The notes: generated by a model not told the origin, from the sequence alone. Positions 9,206-18,864 are shown, counted from the stretch's first letter. The stretch is 64,000 nucleotides of DNA from Flavobacterium sp. ZT3R18 (GCF_007097385.1 NZ_VJZS01000004.1:62001-126000), one strand, 5' to 3'. Numbers and translations: made by a program.

Positions 9206-9273
9206 GATGGATCAAATAAAACAAATTATTAACCAAAATCTGAACTATATCAGATTTAAAAAAAAATCAAATT

Positions 9274-9705
9274 ATGAAAATGATTAAAATTTCAATGTTG
9301 GCATTAACTCTAGGTTTAATGTCATTTTCGGCCATCGCTCCTGTAAAAATGGTAGTTTCAAAAGTGAGTATTGATACTTCTTCGATCGTGTGGAAAAGTG
9401 AGACCATAGATGTGGGGAATATTCCTCAAAACACTCCAAAACCTATTGTTTTTGAATTCAAAAATACAGGAAAAACAGCAGTTGTAGTTACCAATGTACA
9501 AGGTTCTTGTGGTTGTACAGCAACAAATTACACCAAAACTCCAATTGCTCCAGGAAAATCAGGTACAGTTACAGCGACTTATAATGCAGCTAATGCGGGT
9601 GGATTTACTAAAACGGTATCAGTAACTACTAATGCTGAAACGACTGTTAAAGTTTTGACTATAAAAGGAACTGTTGTTGCGGCATCAACAGGGGTGAAAA
9701 GTTAA
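9274..9705 (+). CDS. Exported DUF1573 domain protein
   Basis: A 143-residue protein with an N-terminal signal peptide (about residues 1-22) and a single DUF1573 domain: IDVGNIPQNT at the start, EFKNTGKTAVVVTNVQ, the hallmark GSCGCTA cysteine pair, and APGKSGTVTATYN. Such domains are immunoglobulin-like beta sandwiches common in secreted or periplasmic proteins of Bacteroidota, and their function is not established. The gene is transcribed alone, divergent from the RprXY-like operon, and ends in a strong terminator. The spacing of candidate regulator boxes in front of it suggests that it may be a target of that two-component system. Confidence 0.88.
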   Translation: MKMIKISMLALTLGLMSFSAIAPVKMVVSKVSIDTSSIVWKSETIDVGNIPQNTPKPIVFEFKNTGKTAVVVTNVQGSCGCTATNYTKTPIAPGKSGTVTATYNAANAGGFTKTVSVTTNAETTVKVLTIKGTVVAASTGVKS

Positions 9706-9728
9706 TTTTACAATCAATAAAGTATCTG

Positions 9729-9754
9729 AAACCACCCGCTGAGGTGGTTTTTTT
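9729..9754 (+). terminator. Rho-independent terminator after the DUF1573 gene
   Basis: Arms AAACCACC and GGTGGTTT with a six-base loop are followed by a T run, 24 bases after the stop codon. Confidence 0.85.
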
Positions 9755-9873
9755 GTTTGTAAATGGATTAAAAAAACACACACTATAGTATGAATTAGTT
9801 AGTAAACTGTAAATCCAAATATTCAGTGTGTTGTGTTTTTTTTGTATTGTAAAAAAACAGTATATTGCGTTAC

Positions 9874-9881
9874 TATTTTTG
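9874..9881 (+). promoter_or_regulatory. Candidate -7 element for the hybrid kinase gene
   Basis: TATTTTTG fits TAnnTTTG and lies 20 bases before the ATG. A TTG at 9847-9849 is 24 bases upstream, slightly longer than the usual spacing, so the assignment is tentative. Confidence 0.35.
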
Positions 9882-9900
9882 CTGTAATTCTTTTAACTAA

Positions 9901-12009
9901 ATGAGATTAAAATTAACGACTTACTCTAAATTGGTATTGTTAATCATTGGGATTTGCTCACTTTTTATATTCCTATTTCTATCGCTTTACCTTTATACGA
10001 TAAAGCAAGAAGATCAGGTTTTTAAGTCAAATACAGATCAATATCAAACTGAAATAAATAGATTATTTGATTTTAATTCGAAAACACAAATTGTTACCAT
10101 AAACGATCTTAGTTATTGGGATGCATTAGTCAGTTTTACAAAGTCAAGAGATACCATTTGGTTTAATAACCACATTGTAAACGAATTCCCTACCTACGAA
10201 GTGGATTATATTGGGGTTTATGATTTAAAGAAAAAATTTATCGTAAACACAGCCACTCCTAATTTTAAATTCAAAGATTTTATCCCAGTACAAGCCATGA
10301 TGCATTTGAATAAAACCAAGTTTTCTAGGTTTTATATGCGTGTTCCAGAAGGGATAGTCGAAGTGTTTGGGGGTACTATTCATCCTTCAAATGACCCCAA
10401 AAAGAACAAAACAAGACCTTCAGGTTATCTGTTTATGGCTCGTGTATTGGATCCAAAATATTTAAAGAATTTAGAAGATATCTGTAGCTCCAAAATTAAG
10501 CTTTTAAGCAATTTCGATGCGAATACTATTGGCAATAAAAAAGTAACCTCAATAATAAGACTTAGAGACACTGATAATCTTGCTGTAGGCAGATTATTGT
10601 TTCAGAGGTCTTCGTATCTCAATTTTGAAAAAACCAGAGAACTGCTGTTGATTATAGTAATCGTTACCTTATTTAGTTTGATCGCCGCCATTCATTATTC
10701 TAGAAAATGGGTGTACAAACCGTTGCGATTGGTAACCAATATTTTAGAATCGGATCGTGAAATTTCAATCAGTCTCTTGAAAAAAGAGCCTGGAGAGTTT
10801 GGCTACATCGGAAATTTATTTGATGATCATAGAAAGAACCGATTTCAGTTAGAAAAATCCAAAGTAAAGGCGGAAGAAAGTGATAAGCTTAAATCTACTT
10901 TTTTAGCTAATTTGTCTCATGAAATTAGAACACCAATGAATGCTATAGTTGGTTTTTCTGATTTGCTTTTGGATGATAATCTAAGTGTAGAATTTAGAAA
11001 AAAATACCTGAAAATTATTAAGAGTAGTGGCAAAAATCTAGTTTCAATTATTGAAGATCTTATAGAAATGTCTAAGATTGACGCCAAGCAAATCACACCC
11101 AATTACAAAGGGTTGAATATAGAGAATTTTGTAAATGAGTTGTATAGTACTCTAAAAGTAATTGTTCCAGAAGATAAAAAAGTTGATTTTTATTTGATGA
11201 AAAGTGATGAAAAGTTGCCAAATGATATTTTAACAGATGAGGTTAAATTGAGGCAAGTCATGGTTAATTTACTGACAAATTCCATAAAGTTTACAGATAG
11301 AGGGCATGTTTCTTTTGGCTATACTCTAAATCATGAAACAAAGGCCATAGAGTTTAGAGTTGAAGATACGGGTTTAGGAATTAGTAAAAAAGATTTGAAA
11401 GTTATTTTTGACCGCTTTAGAAGAGTAGAAGATGATTATTCTATATCACTTAGTGGTTTGGGATTGGGCTTGTCTATTTCTAAAGCTTATGTAGAAATGT
11501 TGGGAGGTAAAATTACAGTAGAATCTTTTTATGGAGAAGGTTCTGTTTTTAAATTTAGCATTCCATTGGTTTATGATACTAACAATATTGGGAAAGATTT
11601 AAAAATGGATGGAATTCTACCTCTTGATTTTGGTTTGAAAACCATATTAATCGCCGAAGATGATAATATTAATTATTTGTTATTAAAAAGGATATTAGAA
11701 TTAAAAAGCCATACCGTTTTGAGAGCTCGAAATGGTTTAGAAGTAGTCAATATAAGTGCCGAAAATGATACTATTGACCTGATTTTTATGGATATAAAAA
11801 TGCCTATTTTAGATGGTTACGAAGCCTTCAAAAAAATCAAACAGTTTAAACCAGAACTTCCTATTGTTGCTCAAACAGCTCATTCTTCAACCGAAGATAA
11901 AGAGAGGATTCTCAAGGCTGGATTTTCTGGCTATATTACTAAACCATTAGATAAAGAGAAAATCTACGAATTGATAAATCAGGTTTTTCAAAACGATAGT
12001 ATTTGTTAA
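9901..12009 (+). CDS. Hybrid sensor histidine kinase/response regulator with CHASE4-like sensor
   Basis: A 702-residue protein. A transmembrane helix at about 11-33 is followed by an extracytoplasmic domain (about 45-240) whose INDLSYWDALVSF resembles the CHASE4 signature, then a second helix at about 247-265. The HisKA domain has His340 in NLSHEIRTPMN; the ATPase domain has the N, G1 (DTGLGISKKD) and G2 (GLGLGLSIS) boxes. A C-terminal receiver domain (about 578-697) has the phosphoacceptor Asp631 in FMDIKMP and Lys in YITKPLD. There is no output domain, so the phosphate must pass to another protein not encoded nearby. The gene is monocistronic and convergent with the aminotransferase gene. 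The signal is unknown. Confidence 0.9.
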   Translation: MRLKLTTYSKLVLLIIGICSLFIFLFLSLYLYTIKQEDQVFKSNTDQYQTEINRLFDFNSKTQIVTINDLSYWDALVSFTKSRDTIWFNNHIVNEFPTYEVDYIGVYDLKKKFIVNTATPNFKFKDFIPVQAMMHLNKTKFSRFYMRVPEGIVEVFGGTIHPSNDPKKNKTRPSGYLFMARVLDPKYLKNLEDICSSKIKLLSNFDANTIGNKKVTSIIRLRDTDNLAVGRLLFQRSSYLNFEKTRELLLIIVIVTLFSLIAAIHYSRKWVYKPLRLVTNILESDREISISLLKKEPGEFGYIGNLFDDHRKNRFQLEKSKVKAEESDKLKSTFLANLSHEIRTPMNAIVGFSDLLLDDNLSVEFRKKYLKIIKSSGKNLVSIIEDLIEMSKIDAKQITPNYKGLNIENFVNELYSTLKVIVPEDKKVDFYLMKSDEKLPNDILTDEVKLRQVMVNLLTNSIKFTDRGHVSFGYTLNHETKAIEFRVEDTGLGISKKDLKVIFDRFRRVEDDYSISLSGLGLGLSISKAYVEMLGGKITVESFYGEGSVFKFSIPLVYDTNNIGKDLKMDGILPLDFGLKTILIAEDDNINYLLLKRILELKSHTVLRARNGLEVVNISAENDTIDLIFMDIKMPILDGYEAFKKIKQFKPELPIVAQTAHSSTEDKERILKAGFSGYITKPLDKEKIYELINQVFQNDSIC

Positions 12010-12050
12010 AGGTTTTTTTTTAGTTTTCAGTCTGGATCAGGATAAAAAGG

Positions 12051-12156
12051 TTTACCATATAAGAAATATAAGGTCATATAAGCAGGGTTCAAAAAGCAAT
12101 AACTTATCTGTACTTATATTCCTTATATGGTTAAAATTAAATGCTGTTTGTTTTAG
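12051..12156. repeat. Dispersed palindromic repeat, copy 1 (ACCATATAAG family)
   Basis: A 106-base element begins TTTACCATATAAGAAATATAAGG and ends CTTATATGGTTAAAA... TGCTGTTTGTTTTAG. Its termini form an imperfect inverted repeat (ACCATATAAG/CTTATATGGT). A second copy with the same ends lies at 33201-33306, while the interior differs. Both lie in spacers next to gene 3' ends. Confidence 0.7.
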
Positions 12157-12179
12157 AATATAGCCATAACATTAGTTGA

Positions 12180-12226
12180 AAAAAGGGGGTTGATTTTAGA
12201 AATTCTTCTAAAATCAACCCCCTTTT
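12180..12226. terminator. Bidirectional terminator between convergent genes
   Basis: A perfect hairpin with A-run and T-run flanks (arms GGGGGTTGATTTTAGAA and its complement, about four-base loop) lies between the hybrid kinase gene and the convergent aminotransferase gene and could stop transcription from both sides. Confidence 0.85.
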
Positions 12227-12266
12227 TGATTGAAAACTGAAAACTGAAAACTGAGACTGATCTTGT

Positions 12267-13601
12267 CTAAACCAAATGTTCATCAGAAATGGATAAGGCT
12301 TGCGAAATAATAGCTAAGCCTTCGTCTATTTCAGATTCTGTGATGCATAACGGCGGCGCTATAAAAATATAGCCCCAACGCACAAAAGTGTATAATCCCA
12401 GAACTCTTAGTTTGGCCGCAATAAGATTGGTTACTTTTAGTTCGTCTCCACTGGCATTGTAGGGAGCGATTAATTCTCCTGTGGTTTTGTTTTTTAGAAC
12501 ATCCAAACATCCTAGTAAACCTGTGTTTCTAAAAGCGCCCATACTTGGATGTTTCGCTCGCATTGCCTCTATTTTTGATTCCAGATAAGCCCCCATTTTT
12601 TTAGTGTTGGCTATTAAATGGTCACTTTCGTAAATGTTTATTACCGCCAATGCAGCTGCCAAAGCAACAGGATGGGCATTGTAAGTAAGACCAATCATCA
12701 TTGGCGTATTATCGAATTTCTCCGCTATTTTATCTGAAACCATTAAACAGCCTAACGGAAGATAAGAGGAGGTTAATCCTTTGGCCATACACACCATATC
12801 AGGAATAATGTCATGGTTTTCAAATCCAAACCATTTTCCGGTTCTTCCAAATCCACTCATTACTTCATCGGCAATAAAAAGGATGTCGTATTTTTCGCAA
12901 AGGGATTTAACTCCTTTTATGTACCCTTTTGGATAATGCAAACAGCCCGAAGAGCCGCTTTCGCCTTCAAAAATAAAGGCAGCAATATTCGTTTTTCCTT
13001 CAAAATGGATTATTCTTTCTACATATTCCAGGCTTAAACTCAATTTTGTAGCCTCATCCAGATCTTTCATACCAAAGAAATAGTAAGGATCGTCTAGTAG
13101 TACTGCATTGGGCATTTGTTGGGCGTCATTGGCCAGTTTTCGGGGATCGCCACCAACTGACATTCCACCAATTGAACCGCCATGAAAAGCTCGGTATCGC
13201 CCAATGATTTTATGTCTTCCGGTATATAATCGTGCCAGTTTTATGGCATTATCTACAGAGGAAGTCCCGCATAATGTAAAGAAGGCTTTGTTCAAATCCC
13301 CAGGACATATTTCGGATAATTTTCTAGCCAGTTTAGCTCTTATTTCGGTGGTGCAGGTTGGTGTTACAAAACTTACTTTTTGCATTTGCTCTACCACTGC
13401 TGCCGTAACTCTTTGATCACCATGGCCTATATTTACAGACATTAATCCAGACGAAAAGTCGATTATTTTGTTGCCATCGTAGTCGTATAAATAAACACCT
13501 TCGGCTCTTTCTATTGCGATTGGGTTTACACTGGCTTGTGCCGACCATGAAAATAAACTAAATTCTTTGCTGTCACTTATGATTTGTTCTTTGCTTAACA
13601 T
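12267..13601 (-). CDS. Class III PLP-dependent omega-aminotransferase (beta-alanine/taurine:pyruvate type)
   Basis: A 444-residue fold-type I aminotransferase of class III. The substrate-binding start (DYDGNKIIDFSSGLMSVNIGHG) is followed by the cofactor regions GTSSVDNAIKLAR and FHGGS, then IADEVMSGFGRTGKW and the PLP lysine, Lys274, in MAKGLTSSY. The closest resemblance I see is to omega-amino acid:pyruvate aminotransferases. It is the third gene of a unit mmsA-like dehydrogenase, GNAT, aminotransferase, with a 29-base gap to the GNAT. Together with the CoA-acylating semialdehyde dehydrogenase, this would convert beta-alanine or 3-aminoisobutyrate to acetyl- or propionyl-CoA. The pathway is inferred, the enzyme class is clear. 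Confidence 0.87.
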   Translation of the reverse strand: MLSKEQIISDSKEFSLFSWSAQASVNPIAIERAEGVYLYDYDGNKIIDFSSGLMSVNIGHGDQRVTAAVVEQMQKVSFVTPTCTTEIRAKLARKLSEICPGDLNKAFFTLCGTSSVDNAIKLARLYTGRHKIIGRYRAFHGGSIGGMSVGGDPRKLANDAQQMPNAVLLDDPYYFFGMKDLDEATKLSLSLEYVERIIHFEGKTNIAAFIFEGESGSSGCLHYPKGYIKGVKSLCEKYDILFIADEVMSGFGRTGKWFGFENHDIIPDMVCMAKGLTSSYLPLGCLMVSDKIAEKFDNTPMMIGLTYNAHPVALAAALAVINIYESDHLIANTKKMGAYLESKIEAMRAKHPSMGAFRNTGLLGCLDVLKNKTTGELIAPYNASGDELKVTNLIAAKLRVLGLYTFVRWGYIFIAPPLCITESEIDEGLAIISQALSISDEHLV

Positions 13602-13630
13602 TCGTTGTTTGGTTTTTTTTAAGTTTTTAA

Positions 13631-14080
13631 TTAGTTGACAGTAAGGTCGTAACTATAAAGGTAGTCTTCTCTTACAAAGCCCATTTTGTTGTATAAACCT
13701 TGGGCAATGATGTTGTTTTTTGCAGTTCTTAATCGAACTAAATTAGAACCTAATTCTTTTGCGAATTCAACTGTTTTTAGAATTAGTTTTTCGCCAATTC
13801 CGTTTTTTCGGATAGAAGCGTCAACAAAAAGATCATTTAGAATCAAAATTTTATTGAGTGCCAATGAAGAAAAAGTAACGTAAATAAGAGCAAAACCAAT
13901 GATTTTGTCAGGATTAGTATCGTCGCTGGCGATGAAAATCGTGGCTTCATTATTTTCTATTCGTTCCTTTAGGTACTCTTTGTGCTTTTCATAATCGGAC
14001 GGTTTCTTATAAAAAACAACATATTGATCAAATAGATTAGTCAATTGATCTAAGTCTTGTAGTGTAGCTTTTCGTATCAT
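13631..14080 (-). CDS. Small GNAT-family N-acetyltransferase
   Basis: A 149-residue single-domain GNAT. The N-terminal MIRKATLQDLDQLTNLFDQY is typical of the fold, and the acetyl-CoA-binding motif A is seen as VDASIRKNGIGEKLI, followed by AKNNIIAQGLYNKMGF in motif B. It would transfer an acetyl group to an amine. It lies between the semialdehyde dehydrogenase and aminotransferase genes on the same strand (gaps of 58 and 29 bases), so it probably acts on a related amine or detoxifies an intermediate. It is not similar to the three longer GNAT proteins of the island. Its substrate is unknown. Confidence 0.85.
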   Translation of the reverse strand: MIRKATLQDLDQLTNLFDQYVVFYKKPSDYEKHKEYLKERIENNEATIFIASDDTNPDKIIGFALIYVTFSSLALNKILILNDLFVDASIRKNGIGEKLILKTVEFAKELGSNLVRLRTAKNNIIAQGLYNKMGFVREDYLYSYDLTVN

Positions 14081-14138
14081 TACTATTTGGTTATTTGTGG
14101 TTAGAAAACTAAAATTACAAAAAAAAAAGTTAAAAACC

Positions 14139-15596
14139 CTAGCTCATCCAATTGGTTCCTGCTTCGGGATTCCATTTGGTGGTGGTTTTCTTTTCTTTGG
14201 TAAAAAAACCAATAGCACTTTTTCCGGTAATATCGCCAGAACCAAAACGGGATTGATTCCATCCTCCAAAACCAAAAGGCTCTCTAGGAACTGGAACGCC
14301 AATATTTACACCACACATTCCAGCCGAAGCATGCTCGGTAACATAATTGGCCAAGCCGCCATTTTGAGTAAAAACAGAACAAGCATTTCCATACGGATTG
14401 GCGTTTTCTATTGCCAATGCTTCATCAATGGTATTCACACGAACGATAGCTAGGACAGGACCAAAAACTTCTTCTCGGGCAATTTTCATATCGGCTGTAG
14501 CGTTGTCAATTAGGGTTGTGCCTACATAAAAGCCATTTTCTTTTCCAGGAACAGTAGTGTTGCGTCCGTCTAAAATAATTTTGGCCCCTTGTTGTTCTGC
14601 CTCGGTAATATAGGCTTCAATTCTGTCTTTGGCGGCTTTAGAAATAACAGAACCTAGAGTAGTTCCACATTGAATTTTTTGGGCATCTGTAATTAGTCGA
14701 TCCAGTATTGCATCACAATTTCCTACGGCAATCAAGGTTGCTGCCGCCATGCATCTTTGTCCTGCACAGCCGCTCATGGAAGCAACAATATTAGAGGAAG
14801 CCATTTCTGGGTGAGCATCGGGTAATAATAGGATATGATTTTTTGCACCTCCAAGCGCCAGTACTTGTTTTAGGTTGTTGCTCGCTCTTTGGTACACAAT
14901 TTTGGCGACTTTGGTAGACCCCACAAAAGTGATCGCCTGAATTCCGGGATGGTCACAAATGTTTTCTACGGTAGTTTGTGTTCCATTGATAATATTGAAC
15001 AATCCATCAGGAAGTCCAGCTTCTTTTAAGAGTTTGGCGGTATATTGACTGCTTATGGGCACTGCTTCCGAAGGTTTTAGAATGAAAGCATTTCCAAGAG
15101 CTATTGCGTTTACAATAGTCCAATGCGGTACCATTGTCGGAAAATTAAAGGGTACAATGGAAGCTACGATTCCTAAAGGGACTTTTGTGGAAGAACAAAA
15201 AACGCCTTTACTCACTTCCATGTTTTCGCCATTCATAAATTGAGGTAAAGAACAGGCAAATTCGGTCAGCTCAATGGCTTTGTCAATTTCGGCTTTGGCT
15301 TCGCTATGAATCTTTCCGTTTTCTCTGTGAATGATTTCGGTTAGTTCGTCACTGTTTTTCTCTAATAATTGCTTGTATTTATAAAATACTTGCACTCTTT
15401 CTTTCAAGGTGACTTTTTGCCAAGCCTTTTGCGCTTTTTGTGCTGCGACTATAATTTCATTCAAATCTTCCATAGTAGATTCGTGGAAAGTAGATAATTC
15501 CTTACCGTCTAAAGGAGAGATAATCGAGTGGGTTTTTGTAGAACTTCCAGCCTTAAACTCCCCATTTATAAAGTTTTTTACTTCGTTAAATGACAT
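14139..15596 (-). CDS. mmsA: CoA-acylating methylmalonate-semialdehyde dehydrogenase
   Basis: A 485-residue aldehyde dehydrogenase of the MmsA branch. It is recognised by the nucleophile context GCAGQRCMA (Cys282), the NAD-binding FVGSTKVAK, and the characteristic C-terminal GVPVPREPFGFGGWNQSRFG that other aldehyde dehydrogenases lack. MmsA enzymes oxidise methylmalonate or malonate semialdehyde with CoA and NAD, releasing CO2, to propionyl- or acetyl-CoA. It is the first gene of a three-gene unit with a GNAT and a class III aminotransferase. This links it to beta-alanine or valine/thymine-type breakdown. Any propionyl-CoA formed could feed a carboxylase such as the one at the left of the window. 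It is divergent from the antiporter gene across 231 bases. Confidence 0.9.
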   Translation of the reverse strand: MSFNEVKNFINGEFKAGSSTKTHSIISPLDGKELSTFHESTMEDLNEIIVAAQKAQKAWQKVTLKERVQVFYKYKQLLEKNSDELTEIIHRENGKIHSEAKAEIDKAIELTEFACSLPQFMNGENMEVSKGVFCSSTKVPLGIVASIVPFNFPTMVPHWTIVNAIALGNAFILKPSEAVPISSQYTAKLLKEAGLPDGLFNIINGTQTTVENICDHPGIQAITFVGSTKVAKIVYQRASNNLKQVLALGGAKNHILLLPDAHPEMASSNIVASMSGCAGQRCMAAATLIAVGNCDAILDRLITDAQKIQCGTTLGSVISKAAKDRIEAYITEAEQQGAKIILDGRNTTVPGKENGFYVGTTLIDNATADMKIAREEVFGPVLAIVRVNTIDEALAIENANPYGNACSVFTQNGGLANYVTEHASAGMCGVNIGVPVPREPFGFGGWNQSRFGSGDITGKSAIGFFTKEKKTTTKWNPEAGTNWMS

Positions 15597-15827
15597 AATG
15601 ATTGTTTTTTGGTTTTTTCAAATATACAAAAATTAATAAAAAATCAATAAATTTTTTTGCATGTATTGAAAATATTGTTAGATTTACAAAATAATCACAT
15701 AGATGTTAATTTATTTACAATAACAAAAGTTGAAATAAGTCATTCTATATAGGTTGTTAATTTAAATCCTGACCAGTTTAAATTATTGTTATTAACTATA
15801 ACCAAAAAAAACTAATCTATTAAATTT

Positions 15828-17354
15828 ATGAAATCAGTATCTACTATTATTGGAGTTGCCTTATTATTCTTGGCTACACTTTGTTATTTTGTCCATTGGC
15901 ATGCCTTAGTTCCTGCATTTACGGTATTGGGAATTGCCATGATTACTCGAAAAGCTTTAGAGCCTTTAATTATTGGTTGTTCTATTGGGTTTGTTTTATT
16001 GGCACAGCACGGCGGTTCCGAAGAATATTTTCCAGACGGGAAAGGAATGATTTTTCCTTTGAATATGTTTGACGGGATGTTTACTTCGATTTCCAGAGAT
16101 GCACACGATCAAGGATTAATATGGGTTATTTTGGTTTGTATATTATATGGAGCGTTTGTTCAGTTGTTAAATGCATCTGGGGGGATTAAAGCCGTTGGTA
16201 GATATTCTGAGAACCATGTAAAAAACAAGAAACAATCCTTGATAATGACTTACTTTTTGAGTTTTTTCTTTTTCTTGGATGATTATTTGAGTGCTTTATC
16301 TGTGGGAAACACCATGAGACCTATAACGGATAAGTTTGGGGTTTCTAGAGAAAAACTGGCGCTGGTATTGACAACAGTTTGTGTGCCTATCACTATTCTT
16401 TTTCCTATTTCGACTTGGACTATATTTTATGGAACACAGATTGTAGCTATAGACGGTGGTGTTTTAGATGGTGCGGGTGTGGCAATAACCAATCCAATTC
16501 AGGCTTTTTTGGGGACTATACCTTATAATTTTTCGGCTTGGATTTCATTAATCATGGGAGGCTTAATTGTTTTTCAAATAATTCCAGATTCTAAAGCAAT
16601 TAAAGAAGCTGAAGCCAACGTGAAACCAATTGATCAATCGATGATTAAAGCACCAAAGCCCAATGCGAAACAAGGTAAACTAATTTATTTTATACTGCCA
16701 ATACTTGTTTTAATATGGTGTACTGTTTTTCCTTACCCATTTGATATGGACTATTGGGGAAGCTTCACTTTTTCGACAGAATATATCTTTGGTAGTATCG
16801 ATGCTCTACGTGGTATTGTTACAGCAGTAGTATTTACGTATCTGTATTTTTTCCTTTTCAAAGTAATTAAATTTGCTAAAATATCGAAACATTTTGTTTT
16901 AGGATTAGAAACCATAACATTCGTATTAACCGTTTTGGGGTTTACTTATTTACTAAAAGATGTTCAAAATGCATTAGGATTTAATGAATTTGTTGCCGCA
17001 AAATTGCAAGGAATCAGTTGGTTGAATAATGCCACTTTGCCTTTTATTGTTTTTGGTTTGGTATCTTGGATTTGTTGGGCAACGGGTTCAAACTGGGGAA
17101 TCTACGCTATTCTAGTTCCTACCGCAGCATTACTTTCGCATACATTAGGAGCCAATTTTTGGTTAACCCAAGGAGCATTGGCCTCTGGAACAGTTTGGGG
17201 AGCGGCAGCTTGTTTTTTCTCAGACAATCGAGTATTAACGGCACAATCTTGTAAAGTCGATATGATGCAACATGGGATTTCTCAATTTCCATACCAATTG
17301 GTAATATTTGTAGCTTCCTCTTTGTTGTATTTAATGGCAGGTTTTGTGTTATAA
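15828..17354 (+). CDS. NhaC-family Na+/H+ antiporter-like transporter
   Basis: A 508-residue inner-membrane protein with about eleven to twelve hydrophobic segments. The family signature is visible as SFFFFLDDYLSALSVGNTMRPITDKFGVSREKLA split across residues 145-180, plus a late SGTVWGAAACFFSDN. NhaC-type proteins exchange Na+ with protons, and several relatives in amino acid clusters move organic acids or amines. Here it heads a run of catabolic genes (GNAT begins 11 bases after its stop), which suggests a role as substrate or product exchanger rather than general pH control. The leader has ACCAAAAAAAACTAAT before the ATG, as is usual for this phylum. The transported compound is unknown. Confidence 0.82.
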   Translation: MKSVSTIIGVALLFLATLCYFVHWHALVPAFTVLGIAMITRKALEPLIIGCSIGFVLLAQHGGSEEYFPDGKGMIFPLNMFDGMFTSISRDAHDQGLIWVILVCILYGAFVQLLNASGGIKAVGRYSENHVKNKKQSLIMTYFLSFFFFLDDYLSALSVGNTMRPITDKFGVSREKLALVLTTVCVPITILFPISTWTIFYGTQIVAIDGGVLDGAGVAITNPIQAFLGTIPYNFSAWISLIMGGLIVFQIIPDSKAIKEAEANVKPIDQSMIKAPKPNAKQGKLIYFILPILVLIWCTVFPYPFDMDYWGSFTFSTEYIFGSIDALRGIVTAVVFTYLYFFLFKVIKFAKISKHFVLGLETITFVLTVLGFTYLLKDVQNALGFNEFVAAKLQGISWLNNATLPFIVFGLVSWICWATGSNWGIYAILVPTAALLSHTLGANFWLTQGALASGTVWGAAACFFSDNRVLTAQSCKVDMMQHGISQFPYQLVIFVASSLLYLMAGFVL

Positions 17355-17365
17355 ATAAATGAGTT

Positions 17366-18019
17366 ATGATTTATAAAGAAGTCTTGTTTAATGAGTTTAT
17401 AATCCGAAATGCAACTCCGGAAGATGCAGTTCAGATGGAATATGTTCAGCAACAATGTTATCCTACTTTGGATCCAACAGAGTTGTTAAACAGGAATCAT
17501 TTTATAAATCATATCAAAGTATTTCCAGAAGGGCAGATTGTGTTAGAAAGGGACGGGGTAATTGTGGGTTCTGCAAGTACGTTTCGATGTAATTTTCCAA
17601 CACAGGAAGCTACTTTTTTGGAGTCTTCGGATAATTTGTGGATTACCAATGCACATGTCGCAGACGGAGAATGGATGTACGGAATAGACATGGGGATTTT
17701 GCCAGAATATCGAGGATTAGGGCTTTCTAAAGAAATGTACACAGTAAGACAAGAAATTTGTAAAAAACTAAGGTTAAAAGGCCAGCTTATAGCAGGAATG
17801 ACCATTGGTTACGGTAAAGTAAAAGATAAAATGACCATTGAGGAATACTGTTACGCATTAGAAATTAAGAAGTTTACAGATCCTACGGTGACACCTCAAA
17901 AAAAAGCGGGATTTAGATGGATAAAACCATTGTACAATCATATTAATGATCCCGAAGCCGGTTTTGCTTGTATATTTATGTATTATCCTGTAGATGAAGA
18001 TTACAAACTGAAATGTTAA
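17366..18019 (+). CDS. GNAT-family acyltransferase, first of three island paralogues
   Basis: A 217-residue GNAT. The fold starts FIIRNATPEDAVQMEYVQQQCYP; the CoA-binding motif is MGILPEYRGLGLSKEMY with R-G-L-G-L in place of Q/R-x-x-G-x-G/A, followed by IAGMTIGYGKVKD. It is clearly related over its full length to the next gene (identical blocks such as GMTIGYGKVKD, FRCxF and WMYGIDMG) and more distantly to the gene at 25786. It starts 11 bases after the antiporter stop, so the two are co-transcribed. I infer acylation of an amine substrate or intermediate of the island; the acceptor is not known. Confidence 0.82.
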   Translation: MIYKEVLFNEFIIRNATPEDAVQMEYVQQQCYPTLDPTELLNRNHFINHIKVFPEGQIVLERDGVIVGSASTFRCNFPTQEATFLESSDNLWITNAHVADGEWMYGIDMGILPEYRGLGLSKEMYTVRQEICKKLRLKGQLIAGMTIGYGKVKDKMTIEEYCYALEIKKFTDPTVTPQKKAGFRWIKPLYNHINDPEAGFACIFMYYPVDEDYKLKC

Positions 18020-18073
18020 AAATCTAAAAAATTAAAAAAGTATAGAAAATTAATAATCTGAAAATCTAAAAGT

Positions 18074-18745
18074 ATGATTGACAAAAAGATTTTGAATGAT
18101 ACATTTTTAATACGTAATGCAAAAGTTGAGGATGCCATTCAGATGGAATATGTGCAATCAAGATGTTATCCCACTTTGCATGAGTCTGAAATCTTGAATA
18201 GAGATCATTTTGCCAATCATATTACCGTTTTTCCAGAAGGGCAAATGGTTGTAGAAAAGGGAGGTGTTATTGTTGCCTCGGCCAGTACTTTTAGATGTAA
18301 ATTTCCAGAACACGACAGTACTTTCCTGGAAGAAACAGATAATTTATGGATTACCAAAGTGCAAATACCAAATGGTGATTGGATGTACGGAATAGATATG
18401 GGTGTTTTGCCAGAATATAGAGGGTTAGGACTTTCTAGAGAGATGTACAAAGCACGAAATGAGGTGTGTAAGGAATTGGGTTTGAAAGGACAAATTATCG
18501 CAGGAATGACCATTGGTTATGGGAAAGTAAAAGACCAAATGACTATTGAAGCATACTGTAAGGCGTTAATAAATAATGAATTGACAGACCCAACGATTAC
18601 GCCGCAGCGAAATGCTGGTTTTCGATGGATTCGACCTTTATACAATTATATCAATGATCCGGAATCTGGATTTGGGAGTATATTAATGTATAGGCCTGTC
18701 GATGAGAATTATTATTTAGAAAATGAAAAAAGCGAAAAAAGTTAA
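18074..18745 (+). CDS. GNAT-family acyltransferase, second paralogue
   Basis: A 223-residue protein very similar to the preceding gene product, with matching DNLWITK, WMYGIDMGVLPEYRGLGLS and AGMTIGYGKVKDQMTIE blocks, so the pair is a tandem duplication. The C-terminus is extended by a lysine/glutamate tail (ENEKSEKS) that runs into the AAGAATCTAAA-rich spacer. That tail may be frameshifted filler rather than conserved sequence. The 54-base gap to the previous gene and the 119-base gap to gabT are built from short AATCTAAA-like repeats. The acyl group and acceptor are unknown. Retention of two close copies suggests different acceptors or dosage need. Confidence 0.82.
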   Translation: MIDKKILNDTFLIRNAKVEDAIQMEYVQSRCYPTLHESEILNRDHFANHITVFPEGQMVVEKGGVIVASASTFRCKFPEHDSTFLEETDNLWITKVQIPNGDWMYGIDMGVLPEYRGLGLSREMYKARNEVCKELGLKGQIIAGMTIGYGKVKDQMTIEAYCKALINNELTDPTITPQRNAGFRWIRPLYNYINDPESGFGSILMYRPVDENYYLENEKSEKS

Positions 18746-18751
18746 AGAATC

Positions 18752-18861
18752 TAAAGAATCTAAAAGAGCGAAAGAATCAAAATAAATCTAAAATTTAAAA
18801 AGAGTTGATGTTGTTAATGGACACATTGAATCTAAAATCTAAAATCATAAATCTAAAATAA
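18752..18861. repeat. AATCTAAA-type low-complexity repeats in the GNAT-gabT spacer
   Basis: The spacer consists largely of AATCTAAA, AATCTAAAAT and close variants. Similar runs fill the spacer at 18020-18073, and reverse-type runs (AAGATTTTAAGATTG) occur at 25720-25750. They have no coding potential and no clear hairpin. Confidence 0.5.
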
Positions 18862-18864
18862 AAA